A DNA stretch of 64,000 bases from Toxotes chatareus (taxonomy: Eukaryota; Chordata; Actinopteri; Toxotidae). Under the pieces are notes generated by a model. That model did not search any database. It saw nothing but the letters and a program-made list of their open reading frames with translations, and was not told the DNA's origin. Positions 23,105-35,644 of this stretch are shown piece by piece. The stretch spans positions 17,035,366 to 17,099,365 of the forward strand of contig CM028886.1 in assembly GCA_016801885.1 (NCBI GenBank), written 5' to 3'. Both the position numbers and the translations under genes were made by a program. Position 1 is the stretch's first letter, and each line of letters opens with the position of its first letter.

Positions 23105-24480
23105 ATAAGACCCAGTCAGAGCACCATGTAGGGGCAAAGCCTGTGGCTTCAAAAAGGATCAAAAGTCATTCTCATAATCAAAGTTGACATGAAATCTACT
23201 GACCAATCTGATGAGTGCAAAAACTGGTTGCAAGTTAGCAAATGTAATATGGAACAGAAAAAAGGGGGAAAAATTACAAAAAGGTGTTGTTTTTCTACTG
23301 GAATTCAATGACAAATTTATACTTTTAAATATTATTAAATGGACTGTACTGTGTGCAGTCACCACACTTGACTCTCCGAGCTGTAATGAAATTGCTCACC
23401 TGGAGGTGTTGTTTTTGTCTAAACAACCATTAGCAAACACATAAGTGATACCCTACAAATGATCCAGTCAGTCTGTTTATGCACACAAACCTATGCCCAG
23501 CGGGAAACTCACATCAAAGGCTACACTTCCCACTCTCCTGGTTAAAGGTCGTCCAATCAGCAATACAAAATCCATACATCTTTGTTTGAATGTATAAGGC
23601 GGAGGCTCCTCTGACGAACTTTTGTTCCCACACTTGTTTTGATCATATTCTAGTAGGTGGCCAGTGTTTGATTCTGTATGTTTGTATATGTTTTTTTTGC
23701 CAGTGTACTGTGTACTTGCACTGAAGTGGGTAGTGGGTCTTATGTGGTGGAATTATTTGTACTTCGAGCGTGAGGGCGAGGAGGAAAGCGTATCCATCAA
23801 AATCTATTTACAAGGCGAGGGACTTTGAGGAGCAAGCGACACATGGAGATTCATTTTTTTTTCTTCTTCATTTTTTTTTTTTGAAGGACTAGTACCCACT
23901 GTGAAACACCCTGGGGTGTCACACTGTCCTCATTTATATAAACAGCCCCAACCGGTGGATAACTCCTCTGCATGCTTGGGTGTAGCCAGATTGGCTTAGT
24001 TAGTGAGCACCCCACACAAGACAACCCAAGGAAAAAGTGTTCGGAAATGGAGGGGGAGAAAGAGAGGACAGTGCATCAGGATGCCTCTGGATATCCAGTC
24101 GCAAAAGAAAAACATCAAGGTCTCAGGCAGCTTTGAAAGGAGAAACTAAAACAGTGATTGATGTGGAAAAGGATGTTGGACGTCAACTGTTGGACAGACT
24201 ACATTTGGTAAAAGTTCACAAATTTGCAGATAAGCCCCAATGTAAACGCAGAGCGAACCAGCTGAAAGAATGATAATGGCCTTCGGGGACAGGCAGGCTA
24301 TTATCTGTTTGTAAAGTCCATTTTGGGATGGATAGGTTTGAAACATTAGACGAACAAGGCCAATCTTACAGTGTGTGTACATTCTGCAGGAAAAATTCTA
24401 TCAGCACTCTGTGAGAGGGGTAAGAGCACCAAAAACAAGTCTTAGTTTGCTCCTAGGGGTCTCGCTAAATGGACACAGCC
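23105..24480. other. non-coding stretch, nothing firm recognised
   Basis: No gene seen. T-rich runs occur at about 23853-23882. The open frames near 24037-24382 overlap on both strands without recognisable domains. Confidence 0.5.
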
Positions 24481-24489
24481 TTTTGATTA

Positions 24490-24608
24490 TAAGAGGAAGA
24501 GATGGGAAGAGAGTGAAAGAGATAAAGAAAGGAGACGGTAGCATGGCAGAGAGAAAAAAGAAAGAGAAGAAAGAGAGAAAAGGGACAGAGACTGAGAAAT
24601 AGAGACAG
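24490..24608. repeat. purine-rich GAAA/GAGA tract
   Basis: About 120 bp of purine-biased sequence; both overlapping open frames are composition artefacts. Confidence 0.8.
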
Positions 24609-24847
24609 ACTCTTCCTTCATCTCTTTTAGCCTTTGTGGGTGATGTGGGCGGGAGGGGGGCATTTGGCATGGGCCGTCTCACAGACTGAATTCATCAGGC
24701 CCTATAACTTCAACTTGCCCATAAAGAATTTATGAATCCTCGGATAGTAATCAGCTGCATCCATTTCCTGAAGAAGAAAGGACAACTGATGTCTGTTAAA
24801 CAGCCCAAAGGGACTGACCTCAACTCCCATCTGATGGGTACAGAACA

Positions 24848-24925
24848 GGGACACACATGCGCACACAGGCATGTATGCAGATATTGTATGTTCACAATGT
24901 GCGCACACACACACACACACAAACA
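24848..24925. repeat. imperfect (CA)n microsatellite
   Basis: CA-rich with a GCACACAGGCATG start; the longest pure run is at about 24903-24920. Confidence 0.87.
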
Positions 24926-24959
24926 TACAGACTCACATTCTAAAGGCAGAAATAAAAAA

Positions 24960-25555
24960 TACTCACACTTTTAACCTTCTCTCACCCAGAACAGCTTGTA
25001 TTTGAAATGGTAACTACTGCAAACACTGGTTACTTTCTAGGTACAAAACTAAATCAATAAATAAATATCAATTAATTCATCAGGCTTTACTGAGTTATAA
25101 TTGGAAACAGGGGGATGCTATTGATAACTGATGTATAAAACAGAGAAGTGTTAAACAATAATGTTGGGATAAGATGAGAAAGATCAAATATTTGGGATGT
25201 ATATTAGTCCTGGTTATTGACAAAAACAATATTTTGTGTACAGGTCAAGAAGAAATATGAATTAATATGATCATAAAGTTGATTAAACTCAATTCAATAG
25301 TTCTTTATTAGCATACAAAGTATTATATATAAAAGTAAATATATAAAAAACATATTAAAGTATTTATATTCCTACAGCGAGACGTTCACACAATATTAAT
25401 ATTTTATTATTATTAAGACTCAATCAATATATTTTATATAAATGCAAATCCATATGCATGGAGTTTGTATTAAAACCCATACTTACAAATATACAAAGAC
25501 TGCGTATACCTCATACATGCATATATTCTCTTGTTCTGTCTGTCTTACTCTCCCT
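24960..25555. other. very AT-rich spacer
   Basis: AATATA/TATTAA-rich sequence, most extreme at 25250-25450. No gene or repeat family was recognised. Confidence 0.6.
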
Positions 25556-25559
25556 CTTT

Positions 25560-26060
25560 CTGTAGCAGTAGTTAGCAGATAATTAGCACCTTAAGTTGTT
25601 TTTGCGCCCACAAACTCCTCCAGGTTTGGGATCTGGCTCTGCATGAAGTGGACAGAACTCAAGCGCCTTATCTGGCATTGCCCATGTTTTCACAGCTGAC
25701 CATTCCTTTCTTTTTTCCTGACTATCGTCTTTCAGGCTCTGCTCGGATTCCATTCCTCACACATCAGAACGGAGACATTCATCTTAAGGATGACATCTGT
25801 GGTGAATTTCTCAATAACCTAATAGTCATTCGGCACAGGAGGGACTAGGGAGGGGGTTATGATGGTGGGGAATAGGGGATTATGACATATAAAATGCTAA
25901 AACCCTGCTAGGTGGGTGTGGGGCGGTTGCGCATAAAGTTCAAATTTGGTAATTCAAGCTAATGTGGTTTGTGGTCCTCCAGAGGCTGGACCATAATCCA
26001 TGGCATGATACATTCAAGCCCAGATATGTAATACATTTTACCAAGGCCATAGGTTCCATA
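25560..26060. promoter_or_regulatory. candidate cis-regulatory block
   Basis: Mostly repeat-free. The left part has GCAGATAATTAGCACC near 25575; the right part (25870-26000) has GGTAATTCAAGC near 25948. The open frame at 25648-25848 has no recognisable domain. Confidence 0.27.
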
Positions 26061-26064
26061 TAAT

Positions 26065-27435
26065 ATCATTACCTTGCAGTTAACACAAGAATTCGTAGGA
26101 GAAGCAAGTGTTCGTTTACTTTCCTTTCAAGAAAAGGCTGTTAAAGCCAAAAGTAACACCACATTTTACATTGTAGGAACACGTGTCATGCACTGAAATG
26201 CTTATGTTGGTCTTACTGCCATGGTTACAGAGTGGATTGAATTTCTTCTCTATTCTCACACCAGACATACATCATTTTTTTTTTTTTTTAGTAGTTTTTA
26301 AAGCGAACATTGTCAAACTGTACAAACAAATTACAAATCCTCAGTTTATAAGGCTCTTAATACTGTAAAAGGCCACACCCTGACACACTGTCAGACAACA
26401 GTGTTTTATGAGAACTATCTTTTGCCCCAACACCTATATGTGATTTGTATCTGCCATGATCCATATGGTGTGGATGATGTGCTTTGAAGAGGCCCATCAG
26501 TCAGTTAATCTAAAAGAAAATAGTAGCAGCAGATATCTCCTTTTCTTCAAGACAAACCAAAGAGAGAGAGAGAGAGAAGGAGGGAGGGGGATTCAAAGTA
26601 GAGCAAAATCAGCTCCTCTCAGAGATGGAGAGGGTGGTTTAGAGGGGGGATTAAGGCTCTACCTCACTGTGGAGCAAGCTTTTATAAGGTACATCATATT
26701 ACTTCAGCTTCACACTTTCATAGATATATCATCATCTGCCTCCCACCAAAGCCCGACTGTTATTCCTGTGTATTCTGTCTCAAACAAGATTAATACTTAC
26801 ACACTTGGCGTGTGAGGAAACACAGTGACAGTAAGCTGACAGTACCCACTGTATGTAAAGCTTACACTCAATTCAAAATCTTGTTTAATGTGTGACCCTG
26901 TGGAGATCATACCCTAACGCACCTCAACTCCATATCAGCTCTTGTAGGAAACCTTGTGTATAAACACATAGCTGTATCATGCACTATTTTAAAATTTAAA
27001 TATAGTGTCATGATTTTCTTTTTCTCTAATTCTGCTAATGAACAAAACGCTGTACTGTGTAACACTATCCTGATGTACTACCATGTCTTTTGAAAAGTTA
27101 CTGGATGTCCTTCACAAGAACACAGACTGAGAAAGAGATCAAACCCACTGTGAACTGGAGACTCTGTAACTGCTGCACATCAACCTTTCAGTCTATTTAC
27201 AGCAGGTTGTACAAAGAGGAATACTGTGCAGGTTGTGTCCTGGACTTCAGACGCATTTCTGGTCTTGACTGTGTTCATCCCCCCACTGAATTGTGAAAGA
27301 CCTCTCTTTATTTTTCACCAATTAAAAAAAAAAAAGAGAAACCCAACAAAGGTAATGTGTAAAAAAAATTTAGATATGTGGTCTTTCATGTCAAGTCAGT
27401 GTCCTAGAGTAAGATTAGGGGCTGCTGTGAACATG
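26065..27435. other. non-coding stretch
   Basis: Contains poly-T at about 26276-26289, a (GA)n run at about 26561-26590 and an A-run near 27323. The 119-aa open frame at 26456-26815 spans the GA run and shows no domain. No gene recognised. Confidence 0.55.
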
Positions 27436-27452
27436 TTTGACTAGTCAGTTCA

Positions 27453-27477
27453 TTGCCTGGGGAGAGTCCCCAGGCAA
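27453..27477. repeat. perfect 11-bp inverted repeat, 3-nt loop
   Basis: Left arm TTGCCTGGGGA (27453-27463), loop GAG, right arm TCCCCAGGCAA (27467-27477). The arms resemble AP-2 (GCC-N3-GG) and EBF-like half-sites. A perfect 11-bp stem with so short a loop is expected only about 0.1 times in 64 kb of random sequence by a rough uniform-base estimate. Confidence 0.9.
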
Positions 27478-27625
27478 AATCCATACTCTGAGTCCAGGGC
27501 TGCCTTTAGAAGCAAGCCACAGAAATGATTAGTGCTGCTCAGCTGAAAGGCACAAAGGGGCCCGTTGGCTGGCCCTGAAAGTTTCAAAGTGAAACCGGTA
27601 CACCTTGAGTCTGTGTTAATTGATC

Positions 27626-27647
27626 ACAGGCACATTATCGTGCCTGT
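27626..27647. repeat. perfect 8-bp inverted repeat, 6-nt loop
   Basis: ACAGGCAC (27626-27633), spacer ATTATC, GTGCCTGT (27640-27647). The spacer itself carries an ATTA core. Confidence 0.9.
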
Positions 27648-27789
27648 TCAAGGCTTAATTTGCCCTCTGAATCAACACCTTTTGTCGACTACTGCAGTCA
27701 TTTGTTGGAAGGGGAAAAAAGAATCGCTACAGCTTAATCATTCCAAGCAGGTGTGAGTCCCAGCCAATTTTCTGCTCCCTTTTGTCATT

Positions 27790-29130
27790 TAGTCTTCTCC
27801 TACAGGTTGTGTTTCATTACACAGAGTAGAATTTAGTGTCCTTTTTCAATGCGAGGAATGAACATTATAGAAAACAGAACAGGAATGGAACATGCTATTG
27901 TAAATAAGTGCATGGGTTTAGCAAGAAATGAAAATGTTTGTCAGAAAGGGAGAAGATGCGATATGGATGGCCTTGTAAGAATACTAGCTCCCATAAGTGT
28001 TGGAAGCCAAAAAAAACCACCTAGATCTGGAATTGCAATATCTGTATGTGTGTCTGCTTATATTTTTAAATAAATCATAGATGTAAATAACATAACAGCA
28101 TATTTTCCACATAAAAATACATCACAATGTAACCAGAATTTCAACAATAGGTATTTTTATTTAATCTAGGCTTTTGACACTTCATGCATCCGTGCCTCAG
28201 AAGATCAGGAATCCATGAATACATAAAGTCAGGAAAATAATATGAAAAAGAGTAGCGTAACTTAAGAATAAATCTCTCATGTAGCTCACTGACAACAGTA
28301 ATGCATTTATATATTATTTGCAGCAATACATCCCAGACCTATTTTACTTTCCAGCCATAAACAATGTTGAATACTGGTACATGACGCATGTTATTCATAG
28401 CTTTGTCAAATGGATGGGACGTATTTATTCAAATTGAAATAATATTGCCGCTTCAGTGGAATGTCGATGTGGTGGATAAGCCTCTGCAGTAAGTACCCTA
28501 AACAAAACATTTCAGACACTTCAGACAAACAAAAAAAGTGAAGCCAACTAAACAGAAATTAGGATCAAATCACTGTTAAACCTGTGGCACACCTATCTCT
28601 ATCTTTTTCCTCTAGTTAGGGATGACAGGGTGCACAGTCTGATGCACAGATCACACTATGCTCTTTTTTATTTGTTTGTTTGTTGGTATTATCTCATTTT
28701 TAGATATTTACTAGTGTGGCAAGCTGTAGCAAAATATGCAAAAACCAGTACATCACAGGAAAAAATAATAATAATTTGAATAGAGGAAATAACACATTAT
28801 AATTGCATTTAAAATTGGTGGAAACCCAAAGTCAGCACTGATAGGCACACACATTTACTTTCTAATTTTTGGGGATCAAATTTTGAGTTTAGCTTCCAAC
28901 TTCTGCTTTTTATCCTGCCTGTGCATGTTTCCTGCATGTCTTTATTGTAATAGAGCGGAATTCCCTCACAAATAAATCTTATCACATTAAACACATATGT
29001 TTTTCTCCTTGGAATTGGTAGGCCTTTGACACGGTGTTAAATGCCGTTTGTGATTCTATATGACACGGTTGGCTTACTGCAGTAAACTCAACTCACTATG
29101 CATTCACTCTGAGATAAGAATGCTATCAAC
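27790..29130. other. non-coding stretch, nothing recognised
   Basis: AT-rich; short open frames only, without recognisable domains. Confidence 0.55.
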
Positions 29131-29139
29131 ACCCTGATG

Positions 29140-29370
29140 TCTGTGCAATGAGGGTGATTAGAAGACATATAGTACAAATACTTCCATTTTGACTTCAGAA
29201 ATCTTACCTCCGCCCGTTTGTAGCTGCACAAATCTATCACAGGAGGGGATCAGCTGAGGGAAATGTGTATTTCATTTCAGTTGCTGTCCCCATTCTTAAT
29301 GGGTAGCCATCCAGAGAGAATGAAATGATTGATTTTTGTCATCCTGAATGAGGATAAATGAATGGAAGCT
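29140..29370. promoter_or_regulatory. candidate cis-regulatory block
   Basis: Repeat-free, with GGGTGATTAGAAG near 29153 and GAAATGATTGATTTTTG near 29321. The latter is a TGATTGAT-type PBX/HOX-like core. Confidence 0.27.
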
Positions 29371-29377
29371 AAATCTT

Positions 29378-29438
29378 CCATGAGGAGGAGGTGGAAGAGG
29401 AGTAGCAGGAGAAGGAAGAAGCGAGGGAGGTGGGGGGC
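29378..29438. repeat. purine-rich GGA/GAA tract
   Basis: GAGGAGGAGG-like sequence grading into GGTGGGGGG. Confidence 0.8.
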
Positions 29439-29513
29439 TTAGCTTTCCTAGCACGTCTGGCTAGACGGAAACTCAGCAAACCTGTACGGCGGTAACAGAG
29501 GGAATAAGAACAG

Positions 29514-29570
29514 CGTGTGTGTGTGTGTGTGTGTGACTGAGAATTACTGCTTGTGTGTGTGTGTGTGCAA
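29514..29570. repeat. two (TG)n runs
   Basis: TG arrays at about 29515-29534 and 29551-29568, separated by a 17-bp unique spacer. Confidence 0.88.
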
Positions 29571-29639
29571 GCACACTCCACATGCACGTGCGTGTTCACT
29601 TATACTTTGCTTCTAAGGTTACCTAATGAAATATTGATG

Positions 29640-31360
29640 GGAGATGTGGGAAGTGCGGGGGCTGGGTTGGCTGGGGGTTGGTGGTGGTGTTGGAACTGTA
29701 ACTGCTGCTTCCTGTAGCTTGGGACATCTCTGTCACTCTGGATCTCAGCGAGACAGCCCTGCCCTAATTTAATCTGACTTTGAATGAGTCTGTATCACAG
29801 GAGGTAAAAAATGTGAACTTACCGCACTGTTAAGAGGACCAGAGAGAGCGAATGAGAGGGGGAGAGAGACAGAGAAAAGGCGGTGTTAAAATATACAGCC
29901 AAAACATTTCAAACGTATCATAATCAATATTTAACACCCCCTGTCAAAGATGTCTAATATATACTTTTAAAATGTGACAGAACAATGAGCTTACTGTATA
30001 GACGACACAGCGACGCGCAGGCTATTATAATGTTTGACGGATGTTATACTGCAAGCGTGACTCCGCTAATGGACTGAGATATATCTTGGGATTCTTTTCA
30101 TGATTAGATGCAGCTTAGTAGTTTCTCAGGAAAAGATAGCGAACTGTGAACTGTGTGACAGTGACGAGCTGCTCTACAGAGCACCTGCTACATAATTACC
30201 TGCCTCTGACACCATTTAGTGTGTCCATCTCACCACAAAACCTGAGGCAGAGGTCTTCTAATAACTATCATGAGTCACATTGTTTGAATCCAGTGCAGCT
30301 TTTTTTTTTTTATTTCAGATTTGGCTTTGCTCTGTATTATAAGGCTACAAAGGCAATACATTTCCTAACTAATGATCTCTCAAAACAGCTGTGTCTGTAA
30401 AGGTGTAGGATGGCCAGAGTGAAGATCATCCAAAGCCTATTTATTTAAAACACCATATGATTCTTTTTGGTCTTTGAAATCATGTAAAATGTGCGGCCAA
30501 GAATAAACCAGTGAGCTCAAGAGCAGACAGTAAATTGGGCTGAAAATGTTATTTCATTACTCCTCCAAACTAATTTCATTTCACCAGCCAATTTTCCAGT
30601 TTTCAGTGTGTTTAGCTGACATGTTTTATCCAGGTCCTTGATTCCACTGTGTCTAAATAGCTGGATAAATGACAGTGCATGTGCCAATAGTTTATGAGTT
30701 CCCAAGTAGAGCTGGGAGTAATTGATGCAGCTCCTGTGAGTTCAACCGAAGGATACTAAGATGTTTTCGCATATTCAAAATGTAGCAAATGTAGTACACC
30801 ATTTCCACTGAAAGTAGATACTAGCCTGCTGACCGGCCAAAAACTGTTCTGAATGACATCCACAATAATTACACAGCAAGTCACACGCAACTGCCAAACT
30901 AAATGAGACACATGCTTGCGAAATGTGAACATGGCGTTTTGATTTGTTTGGCACCCACAAATGCCAAAAAGTCATCTCTGTACTCATCTTTGCGGTAGAG
31001 ATATCTGAATGTGCCAACCTGAGCAAAATTAGGTCTGTGGGGAATGAGAGTGATTTTTATCTCATTTCTCATTTTGTGTGTAGCACACCTTTGGAATAAT
31101 CTGCTAAAAATCTACTGGTACAAATATTTGTCATTTTCCATTCTCAAGTGCTTCTCTATCTCAGCAAGCCAATCGTAAAAGCCTTTTAAGCTTCTCTTCA
31201 GAATAAACTTATCTAACTCATCCATTTCCACTCACACATTCTTAGGCTTCTTTTTTTTTTTATAAACTAATACAGAAAAAAAATAGAATTAATAGTTTAT
31301 ATTTATCGGGCCTCTTACCAGAGTGGCAAAATGTATTCAACAGCAGTAAACACTATGTTT
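29640..31360. other. non-coding stretch
   Basis: GGTTGG-rich patch near 29658-29690, GA-rich patch 29840-29880, poly-T at about 30300-30311 and 31250-31261. No gene recognised. Confidence 0.55.
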
Positions 31361-31369
31361 TCTCCTCGC

Positions 31370-31650
31370 TATCTCTGCTAACATGATGACGAGTAGCGTG
31401 CACTAATCTTGTAAAGTCAACCTTTTAAAAGGGAAGAGGCGGCGGATGAAGCTGGGAGAAAAAGGGCTGGACAGACAGCTATGTACAGGATTGTATCCGT
31501 GCTAGGAGCTGCCCCTGTCCATATCCAATGTAAGGTTATAGGAATATCATAATCCCTCCTCTGAGCTCCTTTGCGCCGAAGATGATGACTAAATTTCCAG
31601 TGTCTTATCACACATTCCCAGACTGGAACTAGTACAAGGGGTTCTGAGGG
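31370..31650. promoter_or_regulatory. candidate cis-regulatory block
   Basis: Repeat-free block containing a perfect 12-bp palindrome CCTTTTAAAAGG at 31421-31432, which is close to an SRF CArG-box (CC-A/T6-GG) but with eight rather than six central A/T bases. Confidence 0.28.
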
Positions 31651-31887
31651 AGGAACCCAGCATGAAAAGTGCTGTGGATGAGATGATCAGATTAGCGGTG
31701 GCTATTGGATTTGTTTGTGGTGGTTGCAATCGGAGCGAAGCAGGCGTTGTTCAAAATGCCCATGGAGATGCAAAGCCTCCACCGATCCTTTCACCCATAA
31801 AAAAATAAATAAATACTCTTCTTGGGGGTTTTTCAGGAGTGTAATGTGGGGTGCTCCTGCAGGGGTAGGTGGGGGTTGAATTGGGGT

Positions 31888-31901
31888 AAAAAAAAAAAAA
31901 A
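31888..31901. repeat. poly-A tract
   Basis: 14 A after a G-rich stretch. Confidence 0.88.
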
Positions 31902-31939
31902 TTTAACACTTCAGGGGCTTGGAGAGGGAGGGGGGAGCT

Positions 31940-32110
31940 GTGTATTTTATCAGGTGGGTGGATGCTGGACTGCTTCATGCGGTGAGACAAGTGGGATTGA
32001 CTGGCGGTATTCAGCAGGACGCGAGCTGGTTGAGTGTCGGCGGCCGCCTGCGAGGCAGAGGCTGTGGCGGTAGGCTCTTAAGAAAACCTCACCTGAGGCA
32101 CAGCAAGGCA
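31940..32110. other. small GC/CpG-enriched patch
   Basis: CpG-dense for this window between about 31985 and 32075, with a NotI site (GCGGCCGC) near 32040. It is far smaller than a standard CpG island. The 116-aa plus-strand open frame (31919-32269) overlaps another in a second plus frame and one on the minus strand; open frames in all directions are expected from the lower stop-codon density of GC-rich DNA. Confidence 0.4.
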
Positions 32111-32114
32111 TTGT

Positions 32115-32895
32115 GGATTCAGGAGCATCTCCTATACTATGCACACCATGTGAGGGGCTGGATTGGGGAGGAGACACCAGGCGGCTCTGCAGATGCCTTG
32201 GAGGAAGGCAGAAACGTAGAGAGGGTGAAGAAGAGAGGACTGGAGGGAAATGAGAGTTGGCTGATGTAGGGTTGAGCTCCCCAAAAACCCAGATAAGAGA
32301 AAATGTGTCATTGTTCAGTTAGACAGGAGAGAGATCCAAGTAAAGGGATCTTCTGTATAGAAAATATGCCTTTAAGGTTTCAATGGCTGTATCAATCACT
32401 GTAATGACTGTGGGATAGATTCTTAATGATGATGAAGTAAATGCTATACACTGCACTGAGGAAAAAGAGGCTATTTCAGAGGGAATTATTGCTGGACTCT
32501 TCGGAAAATATTGTGTGAAGAGAAAGAAATCCTGCTGTACACACTTGGTAAAAGAAATAAATGTATTTTCACTACGTTTTGCCCGTTGGTAATATTTAAG
32601 ACTATATCTCTTGCTTGTATCACTTAACAAGATACTGGCATCGCCATAGTATAAAACAATGCTGTTAAGCACTCCGTGTCAAATCACGTCTGCTAGATTC
32701 AAATGCATTACTCCCTCAAGAATTCAAGTCTTGCAGGCTATTTTCCCACATGTTTAATTTTGTTAAGTGACACAAACGGATGTCAATACTGGTCTGTACC
32801 ACTTACTTCGAATACCTCGTTCAGACAGCAGACAAAGACGTGGCTTTGCTTATATGACATAATACGGTGGTGCACTTTGTACCCCTAAGCAGCGT
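32115..32895. other. non-coding stretch, nothing recognised
   Basis: Mixed sequence; the 117-aa minus-strand open frame at 32319-32672 shows no domain. Confidence 0.5.
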
Positions 32896-32899
32896 CATT

Positions 32900-33120
32900 T
32901 CAATAGAGAGAAAGCCACTGAGTCAGCTTGGCGAGACAACATCGATAAGGTAATGGCACCGATCAATACCAAAGATTTGGTCCAGATCTTAATTAAAGAA
33001 ACAACTGCTGATACAAATGATGTTTTCAATGTATTGATATTGCAAAGGGGCAAAGGGTGGGTTGGCTGTAGTGGAGCAGCTGATCAATGTACTTAACATT
33101 AGCATTCCTTTTCATCATGT
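32900..33120. promoter_or_regulatory. candidate cis-regulatory block
   Basis: Repeat-free with ATCTTAATTAAAG near 32985, ATTGATATTGC near 33034 and an inverted AAGATTTGG/CCAGATCTT-like arrangement near 32972-32988. Confidence 0.27.
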
Positions 33121-33129
33121 ACCAAGATC

Positions 33130-33245
33130 ACTTAATTCTCCCTCTCTTCCTCTTGTTCTATCACTCTGTCATTCTCTCTCTCCCTCTCTCTCCAAACGCC
33201 TTTTCAGAACCATCTGAGGAAAAGCACATCCTCCCTCCCCTCCCC
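33130..33245. repeat. pyrimidine-rich (CT)n tract
   Basis: CTCTCTCC-type low-complexity sequence, interrupted by unique bases near 33200-33225. Confidence 0.8.
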
Positions 33246-33249
33246 CACC

Positions 33250-34730
33250 TTACAAGGTGAACTTGAAGGTCTGCAAGGTTGTGCTTTTATGTGTCTCAAC
33301 TTCCTGTGGTCACTGTGTGTTAAACCAGAGAAAAATCAAAGACGCTGTTAAGACCAACAACAGCATTCTGGTATCAAGTGCATGAAAATTAGTGGTCTTT
33401 CACCCAGAGGAGTGTACTCTTTCAATTAAACAATGCTAATCTTTGGGAAAAGCTATTTCTCTCTCTTCAACGTACAGGTTAATAATGTCAAATCAATGAA
33501 AAGGGATTTCTGGATTACTCATATGGAAAATGTGTATTTTCTTTGTAATATTCCCTTGTGTGTTCTTTGGAAGAACAGGCTGAAAGGAGGAGCTTGTCAT
33601 GACTTAGAAAAATGAACAAAAAAACAAACCCCCACATTGTAAATTCCCTATGCAGACACCAAGACAAGACAGTCTCTGTTGTCTCCAGGCAACAGTGAAT
33701 GAATGAATGAATAAATAAATAAATAAATAAATAACTTCAGATGCTGTATTCTCTGGTGAATGGTAACACAATAATTATTAAAAGGGAAGCTGAATTGATG
33801 GATCCCATTAAAGCTAACACAAAGTCTCCAGAGGCCTAGCAGCACAAACAGTCCAAAGTCAATAGTGTGATTCCCCAGGTATGCCTGACCAGGACCCAGT
33901 TTAAAGAGACATGAATCTGAGATGTCAGTTCCCAGCTAATGAAGCTACAGCAAATCAATATTCAAGATACTACTACTACCTTAAATGAAGTACTAATGCT
34001 TGTAGAAATCTCACCACATGAGTTTCCCACTGAGAAGTTTTCTTAACTGGGCATAGTCATGCAAAAAAAAAAAAAAAGATTAATAAAAATAATAATAATT
34101 AAATAACAGTCTGGTTAAATTCTCAGTTACTGGCTAAATTTGCAGAATCAGTTGTGAATTAGTGGTCCATTTACCTGAAAAAATAAACTGAGTTTCAATC
34201 CAGCTTTCAATGTGCATTTCCTAATAAAAGTCTAGAGCAACGATGTATTTATTAAAAAAAAAAAAAAAAAGAAAAGAAAAATCTGCCAGGATCATTGATC
34301 CGGTCCCTAATACTGGAACAAAGTTCACAGTCAAGATTATTTTGTTGGGATACATAATGTTGTCAGCATAACAAGTGCTGTACACTCAGGTACTTTTTTT
34401 ATGTATTACTGTTTTGCATTCTAAAAAAAAAAAAAACTTTTAATGTTCATTATAAACATTTTAACTCATGTGCTACCACTTTAGGTGAAAAACTGAATAA
34501 ATGTGATAACTGAATAAATAATGAATAATTGGCAGCCTAGTTATCCCTCTGTGACATGCACATTCTGTCCAAAAGCTCTGATTTTCTTTCTTTTTATTAA
34601 ACAGTCTTATTTGAACCTTTTTCTCTCATTCTTTTATTTTATGCATCACATGTTAATGCTACTGAAAGTTTTATCATTCCCTTCCATTATACTAATGCAT
34701 GTGATATGTGAAAGCTCCTTAAATCATGTA
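33250..34730. other. AT-rich non-coding stretch with A runs
   Basis: A-runs at about 34062-34077, 34254-34270 and 34423-34436, plus AAT/TAA units near 34080-34105. No gene recognised. Confidence 0.6.
33696..33734. repeat. (TGAA)n-(TAAA)n tetranucleotide array
   Basis: Four TGAA units turn into about six TAAA units, a typical compound tetranucleotide. Confidence 0.92.
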
Positions 34731-34967
34731 TTAGGGCATTGTGCTATGTAAAACAGAGGCACAGAGGGGGATAACAAGGGCGTTTGTCTTTGAACTCAAC
34801 TGATGCTTTCAAAAGAGAGACACAGAAGAAGTGTTAGCACTGTGCTATTATGCAGTGTCAAAACTAAAGTCGGAATTTTGCTTTTATCTTCTAGATTTCT
34901 TTAAAACATATCATTTAATATATATAATATAATTTATTTAATTGATATTAATCAAACACATATACAG

Positions 34968-34990
34968 ATACGTGTGTGTGTGTGTGCATG
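34968..34990. repeat. short (TG)n run
   Basis: About eight TG units preceded by AT-rich sequence. Confidence 0.8.
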
Positions 34991-35059
34991 TGTTGCATTG
35001 TATTCCTAGTATGTTGGGCTGTGGTTTACAGCTGGCACATAGCACTGCCTACTTCCAGA

Positions 35060-35640
35060 GAAAAACACAGAAAGGACACAAACAATAACGCTCATTCACA
35101 TTTTCCCCCAAACTTAATATTCTGCACAGTGAAGCAAAACAATAAGATTAAAGCATCCGCAACCTTTTTGAAATCAAATGCATTGCGCACTAAAGCACCG
35201 AAGGCAGTGTTAGTGGATGTAGTAGCTCAATCATTACCAGTTAATAAGGGGGTAGGTGTGGTAGAGGATTGACTGACATCATAATACTGAAATAATTTCC
35301 ACTCTTCACCACCTCCCTCTCGCAGGCAGGGAATTAGTATTCACATATCAAATCACATCAAAGGCTTCCTTTAAAATGGGTATAAAAATCATTTAAACAG
35401 ACAGTGGCGGTGATTATTCAAACTAGGTTATTTGCCAGGGTGTGTATGTAATATGGCATCGTCGTCAAGACAACTTCATTTCCCGCTAAATTGCTGTCTG
35501 TCACCAGAATAAGTAAATTTGCCACTGTTTTATCAGCATCATTGTGTCAAGTTAGGGGAATACATCAAACAGTCAATCTGATCAACAGGAAATGAACACA
35601 CAGTGAATAATGCAATGACTGAAAGGACAGTGGATTAGTC
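35060..35640. promoter_or_regulatory. candidate cis-regulatory block (long)
   Basis: Nearly 600 bp without microsatellites, with CAATAAGATTAAAG near 35140, CCAGTTAATAAGG near 35238 and GGAATTAGTATTC near 35330. The 98-aa open frame at 34976-35272 starts in the TG run and shows no domain. Confidence 0.32.
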
Positions 35641-35644
35641 TGTT

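Larger units (their letters stand above)
27440..27780. promoter_or_regulatory. candidate cis-regulatory block with clustered inverted repeats
   Basis: Repeat-free 340 bp carrying three perfect inverted repeats: 27453-27477, 27581-27595 (GTTTCA-AAG-TGAAAC) and 27626-27647. GTTAATTGATC near 27616 and GGCTTAATTTGC near 27652 add homeodomain cores. The clustering of dyads in non-repetitive sequence suggests dimer-binding sites. Confidence 0.38.

Noticed and set aside
31822..32269. Overlapping 83-, 116- and 75-aa frames
   Set aside because: GC-richer DNA has fewer stops; frames occur on both strands without homology.
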